64,000 nt of DNA from Selaginella moellendorffii. Taxonomy: Eukaryota > Streptophyta > Lycopodiopsida > Selaginellales > Selaginellaceae. Each line of letters begins with the position of its first letter. Positions within the stretch are counted from its first letter, which is position 1. The stretch spans positions 781,451-845,450 of the forward strand of contig NW_003314285.1 in NCBI RefSeq assembly GCF_000143415.4, given 5' to 3'. The notes beneath the pieces were generated by a model. The model did not search any database. It was given only the letters and a program-made list of their open reading frames with translations, and was not told where the DNA came from. Below, piece by piece: positions 33,432 through 44,205 of this stretch. A program made the translations under genes and the position numbers.

Positions 33432-34737
33432 TCAAAGAATTGTCGACATCTCGATCGCCTCAGTGGGAACTGGAGTAACGCTTCCACCACAAACGTCCCT
33501 TTGCAACTGTGCGTGGGTCTGGGTGAGACTGGAGACGTCGTCTTGGAGCGCTTTTAGCTCTTGCAGGGCGCTCCTCGCGTCCTCTTTCGTTACTAACACC
33601 AGTCTCTCCATGGGATTGCGCTCGAAGTGGGATGACCTGTAAGAAAAATTCCCTGATGTTACTGAAAGCAGTAAAAAGAAAAGCTTGAAACGGTGAAAAG
33701 CTAAAGTAACCTGGATCGTTCGGACAATCTGTTTAGATCGTTAGCGAAATTTCGGAAGTACTCCTCCTCGTTGCAAATGACGTTGTAGATAACTTCCCAG
33801 TTGCGAGCCCAGAAGTAATAAAACACTGCCCCTGCTACAGCGAGCGAGAGAAAGGCCCGACCTCTGGGATTGCAGTAAGTCTTGGCCGCCAAAGTCACCA
33901 CCGAGAGAAGGAAAAGGAAAAACGACATGATCCCACCGATTCGAATCTGTCTGCTCCACAAAACACGGTCGAGTTGAATGACACGCGCAAGAGATGAAAG
34001 TTTAAAGAGCTTACCGGAACTCGTTCCATTGAGACATGATGTTTCGGAGCTGGAAAGCAAACCAGAAAAAGATCAGCGAGTATAGAGGAAGCATACAGAT
34101 GGTGACAATGGCAAACGCCTTCTGGTGGACAACGCAGTCTTGCAGGTCAGGACAGTACCTGCGATTAAACAAGCGGCGCCAAGCAAGCATTAGAAAAGTA
34201 TGAAACAGAAAAAAAAGAAAAAGAAAAAGAAAAAAAAAAGGAAAAAAAAAAGGAGACTTACTTGACGGCACCCTTAGCGGACGCAAAAGTCGAGATGACG
34301 ATCGTAGGGGAGAGCAGAACGACGAGAGGAAGGACAGTGAGCTTGAGACGGTCTTGCCTGAGCACACGCATTTTCCTGATGGTCACCAAATAGAGCTGCC
34401 CCATTCGAACGGTGAGGCAATTGAGCCAGAGAGCAAACCCAAAGCAAGCCTGGAGCCAAAACGTCCACAGCGAGCATATGTTGAATGGTCTCTTGTTCAC
34501 CCGCGGGAAGTGCTTCATAACGACGACAGTGGCTAGCACCCAAATCAATCCCCCGACCGAGCTCAGCGAAGTTAGCCACACACCCCTGGCATGTATCGGC
34601 TTGTAGTCCCTGCGCCTAATCAGTATCGTGTTCCCAGCTATGTGTATCACACAGCCTACCGCTATGACGCTCACCACTACATAATCCCACACGGTGGGCT
34701 CCTGCCCATCGCTGTGGCATCCTCCTCCTTTCTCCAT
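33432..34737 (-). CDS. seven-transmembrane protein resembling the AtRGS1 receptor part, without an RGS domain
   Basis: Four exons (34262-34737, 34015-34158, 33711-33950, 33432-33636) give 354 aa. Seven hydrophobic helices are visible at about 18-40, 52-75, 87-118, 131-152, 170-195, 211-229 and 236-255. The third (CSLWTFWLQACFGFALWLNC ... GQLYLV) resembles the third helix region of plant RGS1. In RGS1 the 7TM part is followed by an about 120-aa RGS box that speeds GTP hydrolysis by G-alpha. Here the tail has only about 100 residues, acidic then coiled-coil-like (TKEDARSALQELKALQDDV). It may be a receptor-like relative or an RGS1 paralogue that lost its effector domain. Homology to RGS1 is suggested by layout and one patch only. 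Confidence 0.55.
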
Positions 34738-34869
34738 TTCCTCCGCTCCGCTATCATGCTACTCTACCGCTACTCTACACCTGTGATGTCTTCCCTGTGA
34801 ATCCTGAGAACTTTGCAGCCGCTCTGACTTACAGGGCTAAATCTTCTATGCTCTGACTTGTTCGTCGAC

Positions 34870-34899
34870 CTCCCAGCTCCCAGCTCCCAGCTCCCAGCT
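34870..34899 (+). repeat. (CTCCCAG)4 tandem repeat
   Basis: Four perfect copies of a 7-bp unit lie about 130-160 bp upstream of the start codon of the minus-strand 7TM gene, in its likely promoter or leader. Confidence 0.85.
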
Positions 34900-35236
34900 G
34901 CAAAAGCTCCAAGCTCTCCTGTAGAGAAAACAGCGCGGCTTAGGGCGGTGAAAGAGCATTTTGCTTACGAGTCTTGACCGTGCCTGGGACTGTTCAAACG
35001 TTGACTCGATGAACTTGTGGCGAGCGCGTTTTTCACTACGCTGCTTCAAACTGGGTCGGGCACTGTCGGGCTCGGGCGACGACTTTTTGTATCAACTTCC
35101 TGTTTGTCCACGTTTGCCGCGAACACCCGTCTGACAAATTTCCATCCGTGCGAGTGCAACTGTTAAGAACAATCTGCTTGGAAGTTGCATCCTGCCTTAC
35201 CTTATGCCGACGAGTGAGAATTGAAAAGTAGAAAGC

Positions 35237-37027
35237 TTACTTGTCTCCTTGTGGATCGACATGCTTCCTCAAGCATGTGTCGTGTACCTTTTGGTCGTAT
35301 ATCGCAGCGTCGTTCTTGGATATCTTCAAGGTGGTGTACGAGACGCGATCCGGGAAGCATCCGCTGTCCACCATCATCTGGAAAATCCCTCGAGCCTCCT
35401 CCTCCCGCTGCTCCCTGCAGAAGGACTTGATGATGGAATTGTAGGTGATGACGTTTGGCTTGAAGTCGGCTTGAATCATCTGGTGGAGCAGCTTCACGGC
35501 GGTGTCGGGCTGTTGCGCCTTGCAGAAGGCTCCGATCAGAGTGTTGTAAGTAACGTTGCTGGGAATGGATCCCCTCTGGCACATCGACTTAAAGAGCTGG
35601 TGAGCCTCATGCAAGTCCCCGGCCTTGCAAAACTTGTGAATCACAACGTTCATGGTTTTGGTGTCGAGGATGTAGCCACTTCCCAGCATCCGTCCCAGGA
35701 GCTCGAGGCTGTCATAGGTTCTCCCGGCACTTGCAAACGCCACAACCAGGATTTTGTAGCTCACGTCGTCGGTCTTGCATCCCTGGCTATACATCGATAG
35801 CAGCACCTGGTAAGCCTCGTCTAGCCTGCTGTTCTTGCACAGCATCAGCAGCACTGTCCGGTAGTTCACCTGGTTCGGCCGAGTTCCTTCCTGGATCATC
35901 TTCTCCAGGAGACTTAAAGCCTCGGTCGTTCTGTCACCCTCGGCGGTGGAAAGTGCGGTGAAGAGGCTGTTGTAAGTGACGACGTTCCTCTTCTCCAGCG
36001 CGTTGAGCAGCCTGTAAGCCTCGTCGATGCTATTGTTCTTACAGAAGATATCCAAGATCATCGTGTAAGTTATGACATCCGCCCGGCACCCCCGCTGAGA
36101 CATCTCCTTGAGCAGCATCAAGACCTCGTCCAGCCTCTCCAGCTTGCGAAACCCATCGATGAGCGCATTGTAAGTTACCACGTTTGGAGAGCACCCCTTC
36201 TTCACCATCTCCGTCACCAGCCCATACGCTTCATGAGGCTGGCCCGACTTGCAAAGAGCGTCCACGAGAATGCTGTAAGTGTAGACGTTTGGAGCACAGT
36301 CCTCTCCAATCCTTCTAAAGTGTAGCAAAGCTTGCGAGACTTTCCCTGCGGTGCACAGGCCCCGGATGATGGTCGTGTGGATCACCACGTTGGGACGAAC
36401 TCCATTGCTTTTCATCTCGTCCAGCAACTCTAGAGCTTGCTGGAACTCTCCGGCCTTGCAAAATCCTTGCATGAGGATGCCATAGCTGACCTCGTTCACT
36501 GCGTAGCTCCCCAGCAGCCTGTGCCTGTAAAACTCATACCCATGGCGATGCCTCTTAGAATCCACGAAGATCTGGAGCATACCATTGCAAGCGTAGACGC
36601 TGTGGTGGTAGGACGGCAGCGATTCTGCCCAGTCGAAGAACACCACCGCCAAGTCGGGATTATCGATCCTCTCCAGCACTCTCCACGCAATCTCCCGAGA
36701 CAGGCAGCGGACGTGAAGCGCGAGGCTGGATTTCGCGTGCTCGGGGCAGGGCGCGCTGGCGAGAATGCTGAGAATCACCCTTGCCGCGATGAGCGCCTCG
36801 ATCTGGCGGCTGTTCCGGCCGGGCGAGGACGCGGCGATGGCAGCACTGGCGGCATTGGCACGGGATTCTTGCTCCGCCGAGGGCATGACGCTGCGATGAT
36901 CCGCTTCCTTGTGCTGCCAGAGCCAGAATCTCGACAAGAAGCTGGGCGCTGGCGGCATGCCGGGGAAATTGTAATGGTACCTGGAAGAGGAAGGCGCTCC
37001 ATAGATCGCAGAAGAACACAATGCCAT
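35237..37027 (-). CDS. pentatricopeptide repeat protein (P-type)
   Basis: Single exon, 596 aa from the ATG at 37027. A basic N-terminus with few acidic residues (MALCSSAIYGAPSSSRYHY) fits an organellar transit peptide. From about residue 135 on there are about 12 consecutive 35-aa P repeats, each with a core like PNVVTYNALIDGFRK and a second helix like DEVLMLLKEM. P-type PPRs stabilise, splice or help translate organellar transcripts. The stop codon sits in a sequence (CAA/GTAAGC) that would make a perfect splice donor; an acceptor at about 35165 would add about 35 residues, so an alternative spliced end is possible. It is head-to-head with the NAPRT gene. Confidence 0.88.
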   Translation of the reverse strand: MALCSSAIYGAPSSSRYHYNFPGMPPAPSFLSRFWLWQHKEADHRSVMPSAEQESRANAASAAIAASSPGRNSRQIEALIAARVILSILASAPCPEHAKSSLALHVRCLSREIAWRVLERIDNPDLAVVFFDWAESLPSYHHSVYACNGMLQIFVDSKRHRHGYEFYRHRLLGSYAVNEVSYGILMQGFCKAGEFQQALELLDEMKSNGVRPNVVIHTTIIRGLCTAGKVSQALLHFRRIGEDCAPNVYTYSILVDALCKSGQPHEAYGLVTEMVKKGCSPNVVTYNALIDGFRKLERLDEVLMLLKEMSQRGCRADVITYTMILDIFCKNNSIDEAYRLLNALEKRNVVTYNSLFTALSTAEGDRTTEALSLLEKMIQEGTRPNQVNYRTVLLMLCKNSRLDEAYQVLLSMYSQGCKTDDVSYKILVVAFASAGRTYDSLELLGRMLGSGYILDTKTMNVVIHKFCKAGDLHEAHQLFKSMCQRGSIPSNVTYNTLIGAFCKAQQPDTAVKLLHQMIQADFKPNVITYNSIIKSFCREQREEEARGIFQMMVDSGCFPDRVSYTTLKISKNDAAIYDQKVHDTCLRKHVDPQGDK

Positions 37028-37281
37028 AGCTAGGGTTTTAGAGCGCGAATTTGAAAACTCTCCAGATTCCAATCCATAGGCAATTAATCCAAATCGATTC
37101 GATTAATTCAATCCAACTCGCGCAACTGTGATTGTTCTTGTGAAATTCGATCACAGTGGAGTGGTCGATCAAAGAAAAGAAGTGCTTTCTACGTGGCTGG
37201 CACTTGTCAAGGAATCGATCAACACGCACGGATCATATAAATTCTACCATGGAGTAGAAATTTATTAGGGTTTTGGACAAA
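37028..37281. promoter_or_regulatory. bidirectional promoter between PPR and NAPRT
   Basis: 254 bp separate divergent start codons. Several ATCGATT-type words recur, but no clear TATA box was seen. Confidence 0.45.
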
Positions 37282-39701
37282 ATGATAGCTCGGCCCACGA
37301 ATCCAATGGTTTCCTCTTTGCTCAATGAGATGTACCACGTAACTACAGCGTACGCGTACTGGAAGGCTGGCAAGCACCTCGATCGCGCAGTGTAATCCAA
37401 TTTCGATCCTTTTCTCTCGCCGATTCGGTTCGTTTCTTCTTCCAGCTTTGATCTGTGCCACTGCAAGCCTCCATTCGGGGGCGAATTCACAGTCTTCGCG
37501 GGGCTGGAGGAATGCCTTCGTTTCGTTGCCAATTTCGGGTTTGAGGACTCTGGGATCGATTACTTGCGGAGTGTCATGCCTTCTTATGTGGAGGTAGTGT
37601 AAGTTTTCTCGATCGCGTAGAGATCCTCTAGTGAATTTTCCAGGAAGAGTTCTTCGGGAGCTTGAAAGAGCTCGACTGCTCGCGAGTGATCATCCATGCG
37701 ATTCCAGAGGGAACAGTGGTTTTTCCGCGGGTTCCATTGATACGAATCGAGGGGCCTCTTTGGGTAAAACGAAAAAGGCCTCATTTTTCTTCGTAGTGAT
37801 CTTGGTCTTGCAGGTGGTGCAATTGCTCGAGACAACTTTCTTGGCGCTTGTGAATTACGCATCTCTCGTCGCTACAAATGCCGCAAGATACAGGCTCGTT
37901 GCCGGAAGCTCCAAAGTTTTGCTTGAATTTGGCCTTCGTCGAGCCCAAGTAGCTAAAGTTTTCCAGAGCTTTCACAGAGAACTCGATCTAAACTTTTGGT
38001 TTCTTCTAAATTCCAGGGCCCAGATGGTAGCATCAGTGCATCGAAGTACTGCTACTTGGGTGGCTTTGACTTCACAAGGTGGTCCAGCTTTCACGAATTT
38101 TCTTCTAGAAATTCTGTCTCTTTACAGTAATCTCGAGGCTGGACGGCTTTTTGGAGTACCAGTGGGTGGAACACATTCGCATGCTTTCGTGAGCTCATTC
38201 ATGGTAAAAATCTCATCCTCCGATATTCACATGTTTTTTATTTTTTTTTTCTGTTTCCATGGTTTTGATTTTAATAACAGGGCCTTGATGAGATTGCGTT
38301 GTCTCGCACTTCTGAAAATACAAAATTTTGCAAAGACTTTGGCACGAGGATACAGCATTGGCTTAGCAAACTCAAGGCAAAGTTTTATTCTTTTTTCTCT
38401 GTTTATTTGTTATATTTTTGTCTTCATTTTTGTTTTGTTTTTCTTTTTTTTTCAGGCCGTGGAATCTCTTCATGTAAAAGAGACCAACGAGAGCGAACTC
38501 GCGGCATTTGGATCGTATGCATTGGCATTTCCGGAGGGATTTCTTGCCCTCGTCGATACATACGACGTAAATACATACATCTTAAGATGGTTTTGACCTT
38601 TATTTTCAGGTGATGAAAAGTGGCGTTCCAAACTTTTGTGCAGTTGCATTGGCACTCCATAGCCTGGGGTAAGCTTTTCATTGCTAAACTCTGAAAATTA
38701 TCATTCCTTCAAAGCTAATTCGTACATGCTTAACATAAACTTTGGTATTAATCTCAGATACAAGGCCCGTGGCATACGCTTGGATTCTGGAGACCTGTCG
38801 TACCTCTCAAAGCAAGCCAGGGCTTTCTTTCGCAACGTCGAGGAAGAACTCAACATCTCAGGCTTTGGAAACACAACGATAATCGCGAGCAATGATATAA
38901 ACGAGGACACCATCGACGCTTTGACAAAGCAGGCAAGCAGCAGCGTTTCAAAGATCACAAAATACCTCGTTGAATCAGCGATTGATTTGATTCCTCAAAA
39001 TTTGCGTCCAGGCTGACGAGATCAATGGGTTTGGGATTGGAACTCAGCTGGTGACGTGCTACAAGCAGCCAGCGCTGGGTTGCATTTACAAGCTCGTGGA
39101 AGTAAATGGCCACTCCCGGATCAAAATCTCCGAGGACGTGGCCAAAGTCACCATTCCTTGCAAGAAACAGTGCTACAGGCTTTACGGCGAGCAAGGCTTT
39201 GCTTTGGTAGATTTGATGCAAAAGGACGAGGAGCCGGCTCCTCAAGTAAGTTGTTTTCTCCCAAATCGGAGAGATTCTAACAAGGAGAGTGATGTCTCCT
39301 CTCTCAGGTTGACGAACCAGTTCTTTGCCGGCATCCATTCAATCTCAACAAAGTTTACGTGGTTCCAAAACGAGTGGAGCCTCTGCTCCAGTGCTACTGG
39401 AAGGGATCACTAGGCAAGTTGGTAAAAATCCATCGTTTTCCTCAAGTTTTTCTTCAAATTTACAGAAAAAGAATTGCCATCGCTCAAAGAAACGCGAGAG
39501 TACTGTCGCCAGCAGCTGGCTGCAATGCGTCCGGATCATATGCGAATTCGTAGTCCAACATCTTACAAGGTTTGAGAAGAATTCTTTCTCTCTCTCTGAG
39601 CTCTAAATATTTATCACGAACAGGTGAGTGTGAGCGCCCAGCTCTACGATGACTTCCACACAGCCTTGTTCAACGAAGGTCCTGTCAAAGAGCTAAGATA
39701 G
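37282..39701 (+). CDS. NAPRT: nicotinate phosphoribosyltransferase
   Basis: Fourteen exons, all phases consistent, 537 aa: 37282-37391, 37446-37593, 37644-37763, 37814-37948, 38017-38078, 38128-38203, 38281-38376, 38456-38566, 38610-38668, 38758-38932, 39012-39245, 39308-39413, 39466-39569, 39624-39701. The enzyme joins nicotinate and PRPP to nicotinate mononucleotide (Preiss-Handler NAD salvage, cytosol). Family landmarks in order: [12 protein letters not shown]...[75 protein letters not shown] (with the active-site histidine), [25 protein letters not shown] and [11 protein letters not shown]. Full length for the family. Three of its introns need GC-AG splice sites, listed separately. Confidence 0.93.
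38377..38455 (+). other. GC-AG intron 1 of NAPRT
   Basis: Donor AAG/GCAAAG, acceptor TTTCAG/GCC. The nearest GT donor would shift the frame of the next exon (AVESLHVKE). Confidence 0.75.
38933..39011 (+). other. GC-AG intron 2 of NAPRT
   Basis: Donor CAG/GCAAGC, acceptor CCAG/GCT. The resulting [14 protein letters not shown] has the same length as the corresponding stretch in animal NAPRT. A GT donor 12 bp downstream is in frame but weak and would insert four residues. Confidence 0.7.
39414..39465 (+). other. GC-AG intron 3 of NAPRT
   Basis: Donor TAG/GCAAGT, which fits the strong GC-donor consensus, with acceptor ACAG/AAA. The alternative GT donor a few bases on breaks the frame of [12 protein letters not shown]. 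Confidence 0.8.
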
Positions 39702-39810
39702 CAATGTCTCTTGGTTAATTGTTTTTTTCGCGAAAAACCTTGTGTACCATTTTTTTTTCCGATATAACATGAAAGCTACCGGCCATTGCTTCGTACTTTT
39801 CCTAGGGTAG

Positions 39811-41205
39811 ATGGATCCGAGATGGAGGAGGAGGAAGAAGAGTGTTGTTGGATCCAAGTTTGGGTTTCGTGGTTTTGTCTATCTGCTGTTGGGCCTGGGA
39901 TTGATGGCGCTGCTGCCGATCTTCTTCTTCTACAGCCGCTTGAATCAAGTAAGGAAGTTTGTGACAAAATGTAGATGAAAACTTTGTTTCGTTTTGCTAT
40001 AGGAAGGATCGAAAGAATGCGAATGGATAGAGAAGCCTCCGCTAGTTTGTGCTCACGGTGGTGACACCTCAAGAGCTCCTCCTAACACTGTAAGAATTTC
40101 TTTTCTCACTTCATCTGGATCTATTGTTCCATTTCTTCTTTTCATCTATGACTTTATTTTCTTACAGCTTGTAGCTTACAAGCTTGCTCTAGATGCTGGA
40201 GTTGATTGCATGGAGATTGACTCATCGCAGACCAAAGATGGAGTTTTGGTGGCCTTGCACGACAGGTAAGCTTTCATCTAATGCTTTGCATCTTAAAAAA
40301 AAACCATTTTTTCTTTTGTTTTGGTCATTTTCAGAGAGCTGAACGACATGGCTAATACTTCTGGCCTTCGTGTTGGTGATCTCACCTTTGAACAGGTGCA
40401 AATATTGTTTCTTCGATTGGAAAGCTTTGTTCTTAAACTATTTCTAGTTCCAGATTCAAGAGCTCAATGCTGCTCGTGGCTTTCCTGACGAGTTTCAAGG
40501 CCAAAAAGTCCCAAGCCTCGAGAACGCATTAAGAGTGAGTAATTCTCTTGTTCACTTTTGTTTTCTAGCCTCACCTTCGTGCAGTATGTTTCCAGATTCC
40601 TCAAACATGTCGTAGTCGATGTCAAAGTTGGGCCGTCGCTGCGTGCAAAAGATCTTGCAGCTGAAATCAAGTCCACGGTATTACAAGTTTCAATTTAAGC
40701 TGGTGCTTTTCTTATAAAAACACCTCTAAACAGGTGGATAGAACTCACTGCAGGAATTGCATCGTCTGGTCAAAGGTAGACGACGTTGTTCGTTCCTACA
40801 AACGTGAATCACAAGCATGGGTGAGACTAAACTCCATAAGAAGAAAAAACTTGGAAATCACTCTGCTTGTTACTGTTTCAGGCAGGCTACATTGTCATGG
40901 ACACCCAAAAGATGAGAAAACCTCTGAGGATAAGCTCCGCTACCGTTGTTGGAGTTTTCCATGGGCTCATCGACAAAAGAATGGTTTCTACAATTCACAA
41001 GTGCATATAGTCTCTCTTGAAAGTTACCATTTTCTGAAGTTTCCATTTTCGCAGGGCCGACAAAGTGGTTTATGCCTGGACTGTGAACGAAGAAGCCGAT
41101 ATGCTGAAAATGCTTCATCATGCTGTGGATTGTATCATCACTAGCCAACCACGTTTACTCCAACAAGTCATGGAGCGAGAAAGATCAAGCTGCCAATTCA
41201 TCTAA
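39811..41205 (+). CDS. glycerophosphodiester phosphodiesterase, membrane-anchored (GDPD4-like)
   Basis: Nine exons (39811-39948, 40003-40089, 40168-40265, 40335-40395, 40454-40534, 40585-40677, 40734-40820, 40882-41000, 41055-41205) give 304 aa. A basic N-terminus (MDPRWRRRKK) precedes one membrane helix (about 21-42), so the catalytic part is lumenal or extracellular. GDPD motifs: H-G-G...PPNT (CAHGGDTSRAPPNT, family HRG..PENT), MEIDSSQTKDGVLVALHDREL with the metal-binding E, D and H, VVVDVK, IVMDTQ and a final VYAWTVN. The enzyme cuts glycerophosphodiesters to glycerol-3-phosphate and an alcohol. The Gly in place of the usual Arg of HRG is a notable change. The final tail is soluble. Confidence 0.85.
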
Positions 41206-41456
41206 GATCAATAGCTCGTTTACTTCGATTTTTTTTCATGGCCAAAGAAAGAAGAGAACGAAAGAATGTATCGAAAACCAAAACGATTCGTTTGTACTTC
41301 TTAGCTATTGTACAGATGGTCAATCAATCTCTGTGTATCTGTGTGTCTGCGTGTGTCTGCGAACACAACTAAAAGCTAGATAGCACTGGTTAGAACAAAG
41401 TAAGTTTTGCGACTCCACCAACAAACCGAGAGAAGCGAGCGAGAGGAGAGTTTTCT
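41206..41456. other. convergent 3' spacer
   Basis: 251 bp lie between the stops of the GDPD gene (+) and the chimeric gene (-). It holds both 3' UTRs, with a TGTGT-rich stretch at about 41330-41365. Confidence 0.5.
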
Positions 41457-44205
41457 TCACATAGTGATCTCCTCCAAGTCGGATGCCGATGGGTCGACTT
41501 GGTTGCTCCCGTCCGCGCCTTCCGGGAGCTCCGTGTCTGTAATCTCTTCGTCGTTGTCAGTGTTGGCTTCCTCGGCATCGCTGCCACCACCTCTCCCAAA
41601 CTCCGGGTGGTGGTGCTCTCGAGTCACCTTCGTGAGCTCCTCCTCCATGGGACCTTCCGAGGCCATTTCGTCCATGTCCATGGCACAAGGCTTGACGTTC
41701 CTAGAAACGCAAACGCGATGACAATGTGTGTCTCACCAGAAGCTTAGAACTGTACCTTGGCTGGTTTAGATTTAGAGTGTGGTTTTGTGGGATGGTCGAT
41801 CCCTTTGACGTAGGCGCCATGTATCTATACCACGACCTCAGGGTCTTGGCACTGATGTTTTGGTGACAGAACCACACCTGGGAGAAAAAGAAAGATGTTT
41901 TGAGAGCTTAAAGCTTTTATAGAAAGACTTACATTCGAACGAGGCTTGCTGATTGGCGTTAGAAACAATCGCCGCGGCTCGTCCTCGATGGGCTTGGATG
42001 GCAAATGCATGTAGTACTTATCCAGGCATTCGACGACGTCCAGTTCGAAGGAACGGACGATTTCTCGGAAAACTTCTTTGTTTTTGAACTTCATTGCCCG
42101 GCGTTCGTCGTATCTGCACAAGTCAGTGAACGTCACTACGATGAAAACATAGCAGACGATACTACTTACTCCCAGAAAATGTTTCCTTTCTCGTCAGAAC
42201 TCCGGCGAAACTCAAGGTCGGTGGTGTCATAGAGCTCCATATAGCCAAATATTCGAAATCTGTGAATGAGGTAGTAGCAAAGCCGCCTGGCCAGACCATG
42301 AGCATGCGTCGTCTGATTGGCAGGATGATGCAATATGTCCTCTTCAGATGCAGGGCCCCTGTCGTTTACTCTCCTCTTCTTTGCACTACCTCCGTGAATG
42401 ATGCTGTATTTCATGGCCTCTAAACATGCTAGCCGAGCCTTCTCGAAGATGATATCCTTGCTTGCATCAACAGTAGGCCCGTCGTACTTGCCTTGCAAAT
42501 AGAGTGATCTGTAGTGAGAGCGCAATATCCGAACAAAAGCCCGAAACATACTCTTCAAACTGCCCAAGAAAACCACGATTGTCTAGGAACAAGAGCAATG
42601 AAGCTACCTTTCAGAAGGAAACAAACTCCCGTTGCGTTTCTTTACCATGAGAAAGAATTTGACCAGGCTATCAGCAAACTCGTTCAACGGCATATCTTCT
42701 ATCTGCTTTTCTGGCAAACCTTGCTCTTTTCGCCATTCCATGTAGTGGCGCCTGCAAAAAAGAAAAAAAGGAAAAAGCGCTCTAAACACCACGCGGAAAG
42801 AAGAAAATGAACTAACCTGGCCCATGTCATTACACCAGAGTTTACTTCCTCGGAGTTTTCCACTTTACGTTTGTCGCCAACAAAATTGAGCATTTCCGAG
42901 CCCAATGGACTGCATGCAGCAGATTCTAAAGGCCCAGGTGTTAAAAGCGCGTCATCCTTCCTATCAGCCATATGACTCTCACCAATAATCCCTTCCTCTT
43001 TCTTGTCGGAAACTGCAAAAGTATAAGAAGTATATGAGTCCCGGACGATTGCAAACAGTTTAGTTGAGAGCAACCAAGCAAAACTTTCGACATACGACCT
43101 GAATGCACACTTGTATACGACTTCTCCTGGTATCTACCTTCTACTTTGGTGGTCCTCCCATAGCGATTAGCTGCCGCAAGCTTCAAAGCCGATGAACGAG
43201 TAGAATTTACTCTTCCTTCGCTACAGTTGATAAGTGACCTGGATGGCTTGTTACAAGAAAACTTCTGCGGTTAATAACCAGACCAGCCTCCTAGTAAACT
43301 GATCCTCCTACCTGAATAAGCGTCGCCAGAGGAGGAGAAACATCAGGCCGCCAGTTTGTAGCTTTACTCGAGATGAAGTGAACGGAAGTTGGCTTGCCCT
43401 GTACAACAGCATCTAGTACTTTGGCACATTTTTCCTGTAAGACGCAACACTCACGTAAACCATTGAAGTAGTCAGCTAGACACACCTTTTCCTCCTTCAA
43501 AGCTCTCTCGAGATGAGAAATTTGACCCTTGGCTGCAAAACAACAAGGATAAGCTATTATTCCACGAGGGGAAGCTAATTTACCATGCATAAGTGAGTCA
43601 AACAACTCCCAGGCGAGAGTTCCCATCGTATCGTTTGCGCAGCGTCCTTGAGAGAGTTCCAAGTCGAGGGCAACCTCTCTGGCCGCCCCGTGCACATTGA
43701 TCCAAGTCTTTAAGCGCGCACAGGAAGCACCTACACGAGAGAAAAGTACAGAGAGTTACGTAACACGTAAAATTCAATCGCGCACCTTCTCCTCCCACAG
43801 CACTAGCTGGTCCTCCCAGCTCGACTTTAACTTTGCTCGATGAAAACCCATCGTGCAAGCCTTGAAGATACGTGGTAAATCCATCCTTGATGCCAATCGA
43901 CTCTTTCTGTATCCATGAAGATCACGATCGCGATCAAACAAAAAAGAAAAAGGAAAGAAGCTCACCAGATTATTGAGGTACTCGCAAGTGAAGCTCCCGT
44001 GCCAAGTGTTGTAGTGAAAATCCGAGGTAAGGACATGCAAGTGCCCGGAATTGGAAGGATGGATGTAGAACAAGAATGGCATCAGTGCCGCATTGCGTGC
44101 GTGTGGAGAAGCCGGATCAAGCTGGCCCTGCGCCTTGTTGCAAACTGCCCTAAAGCCGATGAGAGGGCAAGGCTCGCCATCGTTCTCCATGATGTGATCC
44201 TCCAT
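41457..44205 (-). CDS. possible chimera: XRCC4/PAXX-like head and coiled coil plus DUF3504 (Crypton recombinase-derived)-like region
   Basis: Twelve exons: 43966-44205, 43786-43906, 43584-43730, 43486-43532, 43312-43434, 43099-43264, 42817-43012, 42608-42751, 42170-42559, 41933-42113, 41756-41877, 41457-41700. All phases agree and give 706 aa. Residues about 30-165 resemble an XRCC4-superfamily head (FLFYIHPSNSGHLHVLTSDF then HYNTWHG and a helix), followed by a short coiled coil (GQISHLERALKEEKEKCAKV). After a Ser/Lys/Glu-rich linker, about 340-605 resembles the tyrosine-recombinase-derived DUF3504 domain. That part shows a core-binding start (MPLNEFADSLVKFFLMVKKR, then NGSLFPSES), a central YYLIHRFRIFGYMELYDTTD and WEYDERRAMKF, and an end WFCHQNISAKTLRSWYRYM. 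The tail is acidic. The start is the first usable ATG; conserved-looking codons (KNVRDLEQHF) lie just upstream, so a further 5' exon is likely. Both domain calls are inference. Confidence 0.5.
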
